NCBI GenBank assembly: GCA_023701135.1
Contig: JAMPXP010000018.1
Location: 1-42,285 of the forward strand
DNA length: 42,285 nt
Reading direction: 5' to 3'
Source of the DNA: Desulfobacula sp.
GTDB lineage: Bacteria > Desulfobacterota > Desulfobacteria > Desulfobacterales > Desulfobacteraceae
The translations under genes were made by a program, and so were the position numbers. Under the pieces are notes generated by a model. The model did not search any database, was not told the DNA's origin, and saw only the letters and a program-made list of their open reading frames with translations. Positions 27,791-37,200 of this stretch are shown here, one piece after another (position 1 is the stretch's first letter; every line of letters starts with the position of its first letter).

Positions 27791-29749
27791 TTATATAAAA
27801 AAGAGCAATAATACAATGGCCAGCAGGATATATCCGATATACAGATGAATATCCCCGTGCTGGATCCATCTCAGCTTTTCAAACACCAACAGGATGGGAT
27901 CAACCACGAGCTTGTTCATATGGAGCCCGGCAATATCGTTGATGTGGCTTTTATAATGGGTTTTTACAGGGAACCGGCCCTGAATGGCAGGGTGTTCTTC
28001 GGACAAGGGGGCCACGGGCCGGAAAAAATCCAGAATAAAGGACGCATAGGAGGACCCGGTATACTGCATTTTAACCGTGGGCTGGGTAAACCCGCATCCC
28101 CAGGTACCGGACGCGGCAATGGGTTTGTTCCGGTAAAAAAAAGACCGGATCAGGGCCACCAGGATCACTACGGCAAAGAAAACAACGGCGGCAAAGCTGA
28201 GATTGCCGGCAATGGTCATGACCGGCTGGAACCCGGTGGGTTCCAGCCCAAGGCCCAGGGCGGCAACGGCCCGAAGCGGCAAAAGGATGATGACACCGGG
28301 GAAGAGGCCTATCAACACACAGGCAGCGGCCAGGACCACCATGGAAACCAGCATGGTCGCTCCTTTTTCCGTTGCCTTTTCAGCGGCCCGGGTTCTGGGT
28401 TCTCCTTGAAAGACAACTCCCACCACCTTGGTAAAACAGGCCAGGGCCAGGCCCCCGATAACCGCAAGACTGATGATGGCCACAATGCTCATGATGAAAT
28501 CGGAGGTTTCCAGGGCCAGGCCTTTGAATCCCCCCAGGTAAATTAAAAATTCTCCCACAAATCCATTCAGGGGAGGCAGACCCGATATGGCCAGGGAACC
28601 GATAATCACCGCCGTTCCCGTGATTTTCATACGTTTCAGCAATCCGCCCAGGGCATCAATGGAGCGGGTACCAGTTTGATGCAGGACCATGCCGGCTCCC
28701 ATGAACAACAGGCTTTTAAAAACAGCATGGTTGAGAACATGTAAAAACCCTCCCGTAAACCCCAGGACGGCCATGGCCGGGTTGCCCGACGATACACCCG
28801 TCATCCCGATACCCATTCCGATAAGAATAATACCGATATTTTCAACGCTGGAATAGGCCAGCAGACGCTTCAGATCATGCTGGCCCAGGGCATAGACCAC
28901 TCCCAGTATCCCGGACACGGCCCCGGCAATGATCATCACCATGCCCGGCAAGGGAGTATGAAGATCCAGCAGGGTATAGATGCGGATCATCCCATAGATA
29001 CCGGTCTTGATCATGACCCCGGACATGACGGCAGATATATGGCTGGGAGCGGCCGGATGTGCAAAGGGAAGCCAGACATGGAAGGGGAACACCCCGGCCT
29101 TGGACCCGAAGCCGATAAAGGAAAAAAGAAAGATCAGGATTTTCATGGTTTCAGGCATCCGGGTCATGGGGCCCAAGGCAAAATTTCCCGTATGGGCGTA
29201 GATCAATGCAAAGGCGGCCAGGATGAACATGGCGCCCACATGGGAAAACACAAAATACAGATACCCGGCTTTTCGATTGTCCGAAGCCTCATGGTTGTAT
29301 ATGACAAGGAAAAACGAAGACAGGGACATGGCTTCCCAGGACAGCATAAAGGCAAGAATATTGGAAGCGGTAATGACCAGGGCCATGGAAGCGATGAGAA
29401 CACTGAAGAAAAAATAATTGACCCCTATCCTTACCGGTTTTTTTTCATGGGCCATATAGTGGAAACTGTAAACTGAGGACAAAAGACAGATACCAAACAC
29501 GGCAACAAGAAAAAATGCGGAAAGCCCGTCCATTTTAAATGACAGGGAGAAAAGCGTCAGATATTCAAAACTTCTTGCGGCGGTGACGGAATGGATGAGG
29601 GCTGAACTTGCATTGATCAAACCCAAAAGACAGCCGATACTTAAAAGAAAAGCCGTAATGATTCTGCCGGACTTCGCCTGTCTTGCAAAGCAAATGGAAA
29701 AAAAACCCCCGGTCAGAATGATCAGTATGGAAATGAAAAATTGACTCAT
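27791..29749 (-). CDS. Ehr complex antiporter-like membrane subunit (HyfB/NuoL-like)
   Basis: A 652-residue member of the NuoL/HyfB family and first gene of the six-gene operon. About 14 core segments carry the conserved Glu in SWEAMSLSSFFLV and Lys in GFGSKAGVFPFHVWLP. The C-terminal extension (about 480-652) ends in a last membrane segment (YIGYILLAIVLLLFFI) and may correspond to the lateral arm of HyfB-type subunits. GGGGA precedes the ATG. The gene is divergent from the DASS transporter gene. Confidence 0.92.
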   Translation of the reverse strand: MSQFFISILIILTGGFFSICFARQAKSGRIITAFLLSIGCLLGLINASSALIHSVTAARSFEYLTLFSLSFKMDGLSAFFLVAVFGICLLSSVYSFHYMAHEKKPVRIGVNYFFFSVLIASMALVITASNILAFMLSWEAMSLSSFFLVIYNHEASDNRKAGYLYFVFSHVGAMFILAAFALIYAHTGNFALGPMTRMPETMKILIFLFSFIGFGSKAGVFPFHVWLPFAHPAAPSHISAVMSGVMIKTGIYGMIRIYTLLDLHTPLPGMVMIIAGAVSGILGVVYALGQHDLKRLLAYSSVENIGIILIGMGIGMTGVSSGNPAMAVLGFTGGFLHVLNHAVFKSLLFMGAGMVLHQTGTRSIDALGGLLKRMKITGTAVIIGSLAISGLPPLNGFVGEFLIYLGGFKGLALETSDFIMSIVAIISLAVIGGLALACFTKVVGVVFQGEPRTRAAEKATEKGATMLVSMVVLAAACVLIGLFPGVIILLPLRAVAALGLGLEPTGFQPVMTIAGNLSFAAVVFFAVVILVALIRSFFYRNKPIAASGTWGCGFTQPTVKMQYTGSSYASFILDFFRPVAPLSEEHPAIQGRFPVKTHYKSHINDIAGLHMNKLVVDPILLVFEKLRWIQHGDIHLYIGYILLAIVLLLFFI

Positions 29750-29840
29750 AAGTTCCCCGATTTTAGATTTTCATCTGTATTGCCCAACCTTTTTAAAGGG
29801 CATCCCATTTCAACCATAAAATGGAAATTTAATCCAGTGA

Positions 29841-29869
29841 CAAATAGAATAGCCGATATTTTTTGTCAA
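29841..29869 (-). promoter_or_regulatory. Candidate promoter of the Ehr operon
   Basis: TTGACA on the minus strand (29864-29869), 17-base spacer, then TATTTG (29841-29846), a weak -10. The presumed leader of about 85 bases contains two short inverted repeats: CCTTT-AAAGG (29789-29800) and CCATTT-AAATGG with an 8-base loop (29805-29824). These could modulate mRNA stability. Confidence 0.4.
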
Positions 29870-29899
29870 GCCGGAACTGTTTCAATCTGAATCATTTTC

Positions 29900-29931
29900 T
29901 TGACAAAATTTAATTTCCCTGATTATCTAAT
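29900..29931 (+). promoter_or_regulatory. Candidate promoter of the DASS transporter gene
   Basis: A perfect TTGACA (29900-29905) is followed at a long 20-base spacing by TCTAAT (29926-29931), a good -10; at 17 bases only TTATCT is found. The -35 boxes of the two divergent transcription units are 30 bases apart. The 256-base gap holds nothing else I can identify. Confidence 0.35.
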
Positions 29932-30005
29932 GAAATTTTTAAAAGCAAGGGGCGGATATAAGCCCGTGATAAATTATATAAATGTTTAAGGAGATATGAA
30001 TTACC

Positions 30006-31478
30006 ATGAATGATGCAACAATGACCCTGGAAGGCGCCCGCATTGACTGGAAAAGAATATTTTTCCTGGTTCTCGGGGTGGCACTGTTTTTTATCATTTA
30101 TTATTGTCCGCCCTGGCCCGATGCCATTGATCCGGCCGGCAAGCATTTCACTTTGAGTGTGGAAGGAAAAGGCGCCCTTGCGGTTTTTGCCCTGGCCGCC
30201 ACCTGGTGGATCTTTGAAGTCCTGCCCATCGGCGTTACCGGCATTGCCATCGGCGTCGCCCAGGCCATGTTTCTCATCCGTAAGCCGGAGGTGGCTTTCA
30301 AGGATTTTATGGATCCTTCCGTGCTTTTTATCCTGGGCTCCGTTGTTATCGGACTGACCTTTACCAAGAGTGGTCTGACCAAGCGCATGGCCTATAAGAT
30401 GCTCTCCATCGTCGGTGAAAAGACCAGCATGATCTATCTGGGATGCTTTGTCATGACTGCGGCCCTGACCCATCTCATGGCCCATACGGCGGTGGCGGCC
30501 ACCATGTTCCCCCTGCTTCTGGCCATTCATTCCTTTTATTCAGATGAAGACAAACCCACCAAATTCGGCAAGGGCCTTTTCATCGGCATGGCCTATGTGG
30601 CCGGGGCCGGGTCCATCATCACCTTGCTGGGTGCGGCCCGGGGCGCCGTGGCCATTGGTTTTTTCAAAGAAATGACGGGAAGAGAAGTCAGTTTTTTTGA
30701 ATTATCCTATTATATGGCCCCCATCGGCTGGCTCATGGTCTTCATCATCTGGGGCCTCATCATGGTTCTGTGTAAACCTGAAAAAGCCGTTATCCACGGT
30801 CTCAAGGCAAAGGCCACCAAAATGTATGCCGACCTGGGAGGCTGGGGAAGAAAGGAAATCCTGACCCTGACCATCACCCTGGCCGTCATTGTCCTCATCG
30901 GTCTCAAAAACTTTGTCCCGGCCCTGCAGACCATTGACAAAACCGCCATTCTTCTAACTTCCACCCTTTTGTTTTTTATTTTGAATATTCTTGATATCAA
31001 TGATCTTGAAGCCATCCCCTGGAATATCATCCTGCTTTTCGGCGGGGCCATGTCCATCGGGTTCTGCCTCTGGCAGACCAAGGCGGCCGAATGGCTGGCC
31101 GTCAACTGGCTTCAGCTCTTTGCCAATGCGCCGTCTGTGGTCTTCATACTGGGCATGGCCTTTTTTGTCATGATCATGACCAATTTTATCATGAATGTGG
31201 CCGCCATTGCCATTTCCCTGCCCGTGGCCCTGGTCATTGCCCCCTATCTCGGGGTGGCCGGAGAGGTCATCTTTTTCTCGGCCCTCATGACTGCGGGTAT
31301 GCCCTTTATCCTTCTCATCGGTGCGGCCCCCAATGCCATTGCCTATAATTCCAACCAGTTCACGGCCGGAGAATTTTTCAAATTCGGCATCATCGCCAGT
31401 ATCATATTGATGATCGTGGTCTGGCTGGCCGTAGCCGTCATCTGGCCCATGATGGGAATGCCTATTTTACTGAAATAA
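30006..31478 (+). CDS. DASS/SLC13-family anion:sodium symporter
   Basis: A 490-residue inner-membrane transporter with 11 or more hydrophobic segments. The layout (EVLPIGVTGIAIGV, DPSVLFILGSVVIGL, then a second inverted half beginning near 310) matches the divalent anion:Na+ symporter family, which carries dicarboxylates, sulfate or related anions. The two clamshell SNT motifs are altered to AHT (159-161) and MNV (396-398), so substrate cannot be assumed. Sulfate uptake is plausible given the sulfate-reducer-like context and nearby TauE/SafE gene. AAGGAG lies 12 bases upstream of the ATG and better fits a five-codon minicistron that overlaps the start. A CBS protein follows. Confidence 0.85.
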   Translation: MNDATMTLEGARIDWKRIFFLVLGVALFFIIYYCPPWPDAIDPAGKHFTLSVEGKGALAVFALAATWWIFEVLPIGVTGIAIGVAQAMFLIRKPEVAFKDFMDPSVLFILGSVVIGLTFTKSGLTKRMAYKMLSIVGEKTSMIYLGCFVMTAALTHLMAHTAVAATMFPLLLAIHSFYSDEDKPTKFGKGLFIGMAYVAGAGSIITLLGAARGAVAIGFFKEMTGREVSFFELSYYMAPIGWLMVFIIWGLIMVLCKPEKAVIHGLKAKATKMYADLGGWGRKEILTLTITLAVIVLIGLKNFVPALQTIDKTAILLTSTLLFFILNILDINDLEAIPWNIILLFGGAMSIGFCLWQTKAAEWLAVNWLQLFANAPSVVFILGMAFFVMIMTNFIMNVAAIAISLPVALVIAPYLGVAGEVIFFSALMTAGMPFILLIGAAPNAIAYNSNQFTAGEFFKFGIIASIILMIVVWLAVAVIWPMMGMPILLK

Positions 31479-31521
31479 TATATTTGGATGAAAGAATCTC
31501 CAAGTTTAAGGATAGAAAAAA

Positions 31522-32079
31522 ATGAAAGATAAAAAAGTCAAAGAAATCATGATCGCCCTGTCCGACTATGCCACCGTGTCAGAAGAGGATACCCTTGCCT
31601 CTGTCATACGCACGCTTAAAAAAGCCCGTGAGGATAAAAAATACACGCACAAGCACCGGGCCGTGCTGGTGTATGATAAGAATAAAAAAATCGTCGGCAA
31701 AGTCAGTATCCGCTGCATTCTGCAATCCCTTGAGCCCAAATACTGTCATATTCAAAATCCCAACGGCCACGAAAACATTGGATTGTCCAGATTCGGTTTC
31801 AGCGATGACTTCCTGAATTCCATGGTCAAAAATTTCTGCCTCTGGGATGAAAGCCTGGAAGAGCTGGTAAAACATGCGTCCGCATTAAAAGTCAAGAATA
31901 TCATGTACACCCCTTCCAACGGGGAATATGTGGATGAAGAAGCCTCTGTTGCAGAGGCGGTTCACCAGTTCATCCTGGGATGTCACCAGTCCCTTTTGGT
32001 GACTAAAGATAAAAAAGTAACCGGGGTTTTGCGCCTGGTGGATATGTTTGAACTGGTCAGCGAGGCCCTTGAAAAATAA
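31522..32079 (+). CDS. CBS-domain protein
   Basis: A 185-residue soluble protein with a pair of CBS motifs (about 5-70 and 120-183), separated by a middle segment with HENIGLSRFGFSDD. CBS pairs usually bind adenine nucleotides and act as energy sensors. The gene is 43 bases downstream of the DASS gene with its own AAGGA site, so it probably modulates that transporter or a downstream process. No catalytic domain is present. Confidence 0.85.
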   Translation: MKDKKVKEIMIALSDYATVSEEDTLASVIRTLKKAREDKKYTHKHRAVLVYDKNKKIVGKVSIRCILQSLEPKYCHIQNPNGHENIGLSRFGFSDDFLNSMVKNFCLWDESLEELVKHASALKVKNIMYTPSNGEYVDEEASVAEAVHQFILGCHQSLLVTKDKKVTGVLRLVDMFELVSEALEK

Positions 32080-32090
32080 GCCGCAAAAAT

Positions 32091-32131
32091 TTCAGGTTGT
32101 CTGCCCAACCCATTCCGGCAGACAACCTGAA
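32091..32131. terminator. Bidirectional hairpin terminator between converging units
   Basis: A perfect 15-bp inverted repeat: TTCAGGTTGTCTGCC (32091-32105) and GGCAGACAACCTGAA (32117-32131), loop 11 bases. Read on the minus strand it is followed by AAATTTTTG, a reasonable T tract for ending transcripts of the NtrC-type gene. On the plus strand a T-rich tract starts near 32144. The loop CAACCCATT is complementary to AATGGGTTG just after the stem (32130-32138), so an alternative or pseudoknotted fold is possible. Confidence 0.8.
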
Positions 32132-32157
32132 TGGGTTGGCTCAATTTTCTCTCTTTC

Positions 32158-33582
32158 TTAGTCTGAAATTTCTGTTTTCAATTTGATATTGTATTTTTCA
32201 ATCTTGGCGTGGAGGGTGGGCCTTGACAGCCCCAGGAGCTTGGCCGCCTGGGTGCGGTTGCCGTTTGTTGATTTAAGGGCCTCTGAAATCACAATGCCGG
32301 ATACCGTGTCCATAAAATCGTCAAAACTGTAGGTTCCGGACGAACCTGCCAAAATCTGTCGCACCCAGTCCCGGATGGTGATCAATTCGATTTCCCCTTC
32401 CCGGCCTGCCGTGTTCTTTTTTTCAATGATCTGCTCCAGGTCTGCAGCAGAAATCGGGGCTCCCCGGTTGAAAATCAGCACCTTCTGGATCAGATTGGAC
32501 AATTCCCTGATATTTCCCGGCCAGTCATAGCGATTCAAAAGGGCCAAGGCTTCAGGCTGGATGCTGGGGTTATCAATTTTCAATTCCGCGGAAAATTTAT
32601 GCAGGTAAAAGGAAATCAAGGGGTCGATATCTTCTTTTCTTTCTCTCAGCGGCGGCAATTCAATGGTCACGACCTTTAACCGGAAATAGAGATCTTCCCT
32701 GAATTTTCCTTCCAAAATGGCTTGTTCCAGGTTCTTATTGGTGGCGGCAATGATCCGGACATCAACCGGAATGGTTTCTTCACCTCCCAGCCGCTCGATG
32801 CTTTTTTCCTGTAGGAGTCTTAGAATCTTGGCCTGGATATTCAGCGGCATATCCCCGATTTCATCCAGGAATACAGTTCCACCGTTGGCTTGTTCTATTT
32901 TCCCGATATGCCGCTGGGAGGCACCGGTAAAAGCCCCTTTTTCATAGCCGAACAATTCACTTTCCAGAAGGGTCTCCGGGATGGCCACGCAATTGATAAT
33001 CAGAAAGGATTTTCCGGAACGGATGCCGTGCTGATAAACGGCTCTGGCCACCAGTTCTTTTCCGGTTCCGGATTCCCCCCGGATGAGAACCGTTGCATCG
33101 GTCTGGGATACCCGGCCAATGGTTTTATAGACGCTCTGCATGAGGCGACTCTGGCCGATGATGGCATCCCCCTGCTGGCCTCCGGGGCTTGCATCCACGG
33201 CCACAGGGGATCGCATGAAATAGCCCGCTTCAATGGCCTGGCGGATGAGAACCAGCATTTCCGGGACCTCAAAGGGTTTCAGCACATAGTCATAGGCCCC
33301 CATTTTCGTGGCCTCTATGGCAATATCCGTTGTGCCGTAAGCCGTTACAATAATGACCGGCAATTTTGTGTCTATCTTGCGGATCTCTTTAAAGGTTTCC
33401 ATACCATTCATGCCCGGCAGGCGCATGTCAAGGATGACCAGATCCAGTGGGGTCCCCCGGACAATATCAATCCCGGCCTCGCCGGAGGCAGCACTGATGA
33501 CGGTATAGTTTTCTTCTTTTAAAAGACGGCAGAAACTTAACCGCAACTGGTCATCATCATCGATTACAAGGATGGTATTCAT
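32158..33582 (-). CDS. NtrC-type sigma-54-dependent response regulator
   Basis: A 474-residue transcription activator. Order: receiver domain with phospho-acceptor Asp52 (LVILDMRLPG) and Lys in VLKPFE; AAA+ domain with Walker A GESGTGKE (169-176) and the sigma-54 contact loop GAFTGA (216-221); Walker B GGTVFLDEIGDM; C-terminal Fis-type helix-turn-helix (TQAAKLLGLSRPTLHAKI). All motifs for sigma-54 activation are intact. It lies 55 bases after a stand-alone receiver gene, probably in one operon. A sigma-54 promoter before the kinase operon at 37472 is an obvious target. Confidence 0.96.
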   Translation of the reverse strand: MNTILVIDDDDQLRLSFCRLLKEENYTVISAASGEAGIDIVRGTPLDLVILDMRLPGMNGMETFKEIRKIDTKLPVIIVTAYGTTDIAIEATKMGAYDYVLKPFEVPEMLVLIRQAIEAGYFMRSPVAVDASPGGQQGDAIIGQSRLMQSVYKTIGRVSQTDATVLIRGESGTGKELVARAVYQHGIRSGKSFLIINCVAIPETLLESELFGYEKGAFTGASQRHIGKIEQANGGTVFLDEIGDMPLNIQAKILRLLQEKSIERLGGEETIPVDVRIIAATNKNLEQAILEGKFREDLYFRLKVVTIELPPLRERKEDIDPLISFYLHKFSAELKIDNPSIQPEALALLNRYDWPGNIRELSNLIQKVLIFNRGAPISAADLEQIIEKKNTAGREGEIELITIRDWVRQILAGSSGTYSFDDFMDTVSGIVISEALKSTNGNRTQAAKLLGLSRPTLHAKIEKYNIKLKTEISD

Positions 33583-33637
33583 CGCCTAGGCTCCATCATT
33601 CATCGTTTAACATCCGTGTGAAGAAAATAATAGGAAT

Positions 33638-34024
33638 TCATTTATGCTTTGCCTCCTGCAGTGATTTTTTCTTATATGCGTCCCCAATCTTATAATACAA
33701 CTCGTCAATATCCACCGGTTTGACAATATAATCAAAGGCGCCGTTGTCCATTCCTGCCCTTGCCGCTTCCAGCATGGCATGGCCCGTGAGCATGATGACT
33801 TCTATCAAGGGCCACCGGGTTTTAATCTCCTTAAGGATCATGATCCCGTTTCTATTGCCCGGCATTTTCACATCCAGAACCACCACATCAATATTCTCTT
33901 TGGCAATGCGCTCAAGGGCCTGTTCTCCGTCCGATACCCCGGAAGCGTCAATATCCCTTTTTCTGATCCGTTTGATGATCACATCCAGAAAACCGGTTTC
34001 ATCATCCACAAACAATACTTTCAT
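33638..34024 (-). CDS. Single-domain response regulator (receiver only)
   Basis: A 128-residue CheY-like receiver: acidic pair DD (7-8), phospho-acceptor Asp51 in VVLDVKMPG, Thr in LTGH, Lys in IVKPVD. There is no output domain, so it acts by protein contact or as a phosphorelay intermediate. It lies upstream of the NtrC-type gene on the same strand and has its own promoter. It closely resembles the receivers at 39279 and 39726. Confidence 0.92.
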   Translation of the reverse strand: MKVLFVDDETGFLDVIIKRIRKRDIDASGVSDGEQALERIAKENIDVVVLDVKMPGNRNGIMILKEIKTRWPLIEVIMLTGHAMLEAARAGMDNGAFDYIVKPVDIDELYYKIGDAYKKKSLQEAKHK

Positions 34025-34063
34025 TTCCTATCCACCTTCTTTTTGTATTGATTTAGCCTGGAA

Positions 34064-34093
34064 ACTGTAGGATAGGAACCTTGATCTTGTCAA
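34064..34093 (-). promoter_or_regulatory. Promoter of the receiver/NtrC-type operon
   Basis: Minus strand TTGACA (34088-34093), 18-base spacer, TACAGT (34064-34069). The start point would be about 30 bases upstream of the ATG at 34024, which has an AAGGTGGATAGGA ribosome region. Confidence 0.55.
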
Positions 34094-34250
34094 TCAAAAT
34101 ATCATTTCGGAATAACGGATACCCCGGACGACATTTTCCTTTCCCGGAATCCGGATGCAAACAAGATAACAATCAATATTGAATAGATTTTAATGCCGTG
34201 GTATAGCTCTCATATAAATAGACATCATTTGATGAGGATTCAAAAGAAGA

Positions 34251-37200
34251 TTGAAGTTCAGGCACCTGTTTTTCGACAAGCGCGACCATGATCTGATCCG
34301 GATTGTTAATTCCGTCTATGATTCCGGAAAGACCCTTGGATATACACGAAAACTCTATTATCCTTTTTTTCATCCCCTGGGAATCAAGGAACTGGCTGAA
34401 TCCAAGGGCCTTCGCACGGCCTATGCCATCGCTTCCCTCCTGGAGTCCATGGAACGGGGGGTGATCGAAAACCGGCTCCAGGCCCTCCAGGGGCTTAAAG
34501 ATGAAATCCTGAATACCACCGCCGGTTCCATGCCCAAGAATACGGCCAGGGTTCTCCTTCAGATCATGAAAGAACTGGTCAGGGCCAGGGGCAACGACGC
34601 CCTTCAGCTTGAACTGGCCCATAGCTTCCGTATGGCGGCCTTTGGCAAACCCAGGGTGATCCGGCGGTTGCTCAAACACTACCACCTCCTGGAAATGCCT
34701 GAAGAATGGGACCAGATTGCTTTTGACGACCATGTTCACGATGCCAATACCTCGGGTAGAAAATCTCCCACCCATCTCATCATGGATGCCTGGATCAAGG
34801 GTATCCGCCGGCTCAGGGTGATTTACTATCATTGTATTGAACCCCGGTTTGCCACGGAATTGATTCAGGCCGCCCGGATCATGGAAATCGACCTTCGGAT
34901 CGGCATTGAATTCTGGGCCCGGTACCGTGACCGTTATATCTCCTTTATCTGGGTATCACGGGGCCTGCCTGATACCGAAGCCTTTCTCTGCTTTCTGGCC
35001 GAACCCCATGTGGTGTCGTTCATGGAACAGGGCAAGACCGTTCTGAAATATCAGGAAAGATATGTCTTACGAATCCTTGCAAGCTTTAACCGGACCTATA
35101 TGGAAGACATGTGCCGGGATCTGGGCATTGATCTTCAACCCTTGCAGCCTGAAGATTTCCTGAAATTTGCTGCGCCGGGACTGCCCTCCATTCCCCATCT
35201 GGGAGAATATATCCATTCCCTTGCGGTGAAGGCCATGTCCCAGCGCCTCAAAGATCTGAGCCAAACCTATGAAACAGCAGACCCCGCTCAAAGGGAGGGC
35301 ATCAAAGACCTGGTCGAAAGAATGAATTCCTTTTCGACCAAGGATGTTATTGTCAACTATTTAACTCCCCTGAAACACCCGGAAGTGCCCCATCCTTTTT
35401 CCCTCAGTATTGATGCCGATATCCCCCATCGTCTCAAACTGGATTTTAAAACCCTTCTTTTTGAAGTCAGGAAACTTCGCCATGATTTCAGGATCACCCT
35501 GAAACTCGGCAATCTCAAACCTGAAGATGTGATTGAAATCCTGTATGATGGAGACGGATATGTTAACCGGCTTGAAATCATCAATTTAAAGGATTTTGCA
35601 TCCGATGATGCTGAATCCCTTTTCTCCATCAATGTGCTCCAGAAATCCATCAACTCCGGAAGCCTGTTAAAACTCAAACGGGTGGTCCGGCAGATCATCC
35701 TGGCCGTAGAAAAAACCGATTATCCGGATAAAGAGGACCGGTTGAAAAAATTGCTCAATATTCTCCATGATATTGATGCATTAAAAGACATGTACACCAT
35801 CCGGCCCCTTAAGTCCAGGATTGGCAGCGATTCAACCGGGAAGGCCCATCAGACTTACGGCATGGGGTTTTGCATCATCCCCACCCTTTCTGCAAGAGCC
35901 CGGGCGGAAATTCGTAAGAATAAGGTGGATCGACTGATTTTGCCCGCAAAGATGAATGTCAGCCGACGAATGACCACCTTTGCATTGAATGAGATCTCCC
36001 CCATCCTGAAATGGGTTATAAAAAAATTCCGGTGGCTTCCCGGTTTGGAACAAATTCTGCCGGTCAAGACAAGGGAATGGGTATTTGAATCCTTTGCCCT
36101 GGACATGAGGTCCCTTGGAAATGTTGTAACCCTGAGCGGAATTCAGAAAGAAGCCAAAAACAATCTGAAACTGGACCTGTCGGAAAAAGAAAAACAAATA
36201 TCTCCTGCTTCCTGGCAAAACCTGAACACAAAACTGAAAAACTCTTTGAAAATTCTGGGAGGGTTTATCCCGGCCTTTCTTTGTTTCTATCTGACCAAAG
36301 ACTGGTGGTTCCTGGCCTATTTCGGGGCTGTGATCTGGTTCGGTATTACCGGCTTTCGGGTCATTCTGCAATCGGTCCTGGGAGGCGGCGGCATCAACCG
36401 GTCTTCTCTGACCAAATGGAATGATTATGTGAGCTGGGACCGGTTGACGGATTCTCTTTTCTTTACAGGCTTTTCCGTGCCGATCCTGGATTATCTTGTC
36501 AAAACCCTTATCCTGGACCGGACCTTCGGGGTCACCATGTCCACCAGCCCGGTCCTTCTGTATTCCGTCATGGGACTGGCCAACGGAATTTATCTATCAT
36601 CCCATAATGTCTTTCGCGGCCTTCCCAAAGGAATGATCACGGGCAATTTTTTCAGGAGCATTCTTTCCATTCCCGTGGCCATCCTGTTTAACAGCATCAT
36701 CGGCGCAATTCTAACGTTTTATCATGTGCCGTCCATTGAAGGCATTCTCCAGAAATGGGCCGCCGTTATTTCAAAGGCCGCATCTGATACGGTGGCGGGC
36801 CTGATTGAAGGCACGGTGGACCGATTCTCCAACCTGGACTTGAGAAAAAGGGACATTGGGAAGAAATTTTCAGACCTGTTTGAAACCTATACCAAACTTG
36901 AACTCCTCTTCCCCGAAACGGAAGAAATGAAAATACTTGAAAAACCGGAAAAACTTTTTATCAGCAGGAATTCAGAGGTCAGGGATCTTGCCGTCATGAT
37001 CATTATCAGTGCCCTTGATCTTTTTTATTTCTGGATGTACCTGCCAAGAGCTCGGATGACCATGCTGGATATGGTTTCCCGGCTGACTCCGGAAGAAAGA
37101 ACCCTGTTTATTCAATCCCAGAAAATCCTCGAACATGAACAGTATATCAGCCGGCTTTTTGTGGATGGAATCCTGGGGAAAAATTTTTCAAAGCCCCTGT

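Noticed and set aside
28877-29476. Long plus-strand open frame rich in Gly, His and Asp opposite the HyfB-like gene
   Set aside because: Composition is the mirror of a membrane protein reading frame; several such frames lie opposite all membrane genes of the Ehr operon and none has a ribosome site or recognisable domain.
29948-29965. GG-N10-GC spacing upstream of the DASS gene as a sigma-54 promoter
   Set aside because: Only the GG and GC match; the surrounding bases (GGGGCG and AAGC) do not fit TGGCAC and TTGC.
34173-34832. 219-residue minus-strand frame opposite the start of the 1006-residue gene
   Set aside because: Frame shadow with no ribosome site; the plus-strand frame is far longer and has protein-like domains.
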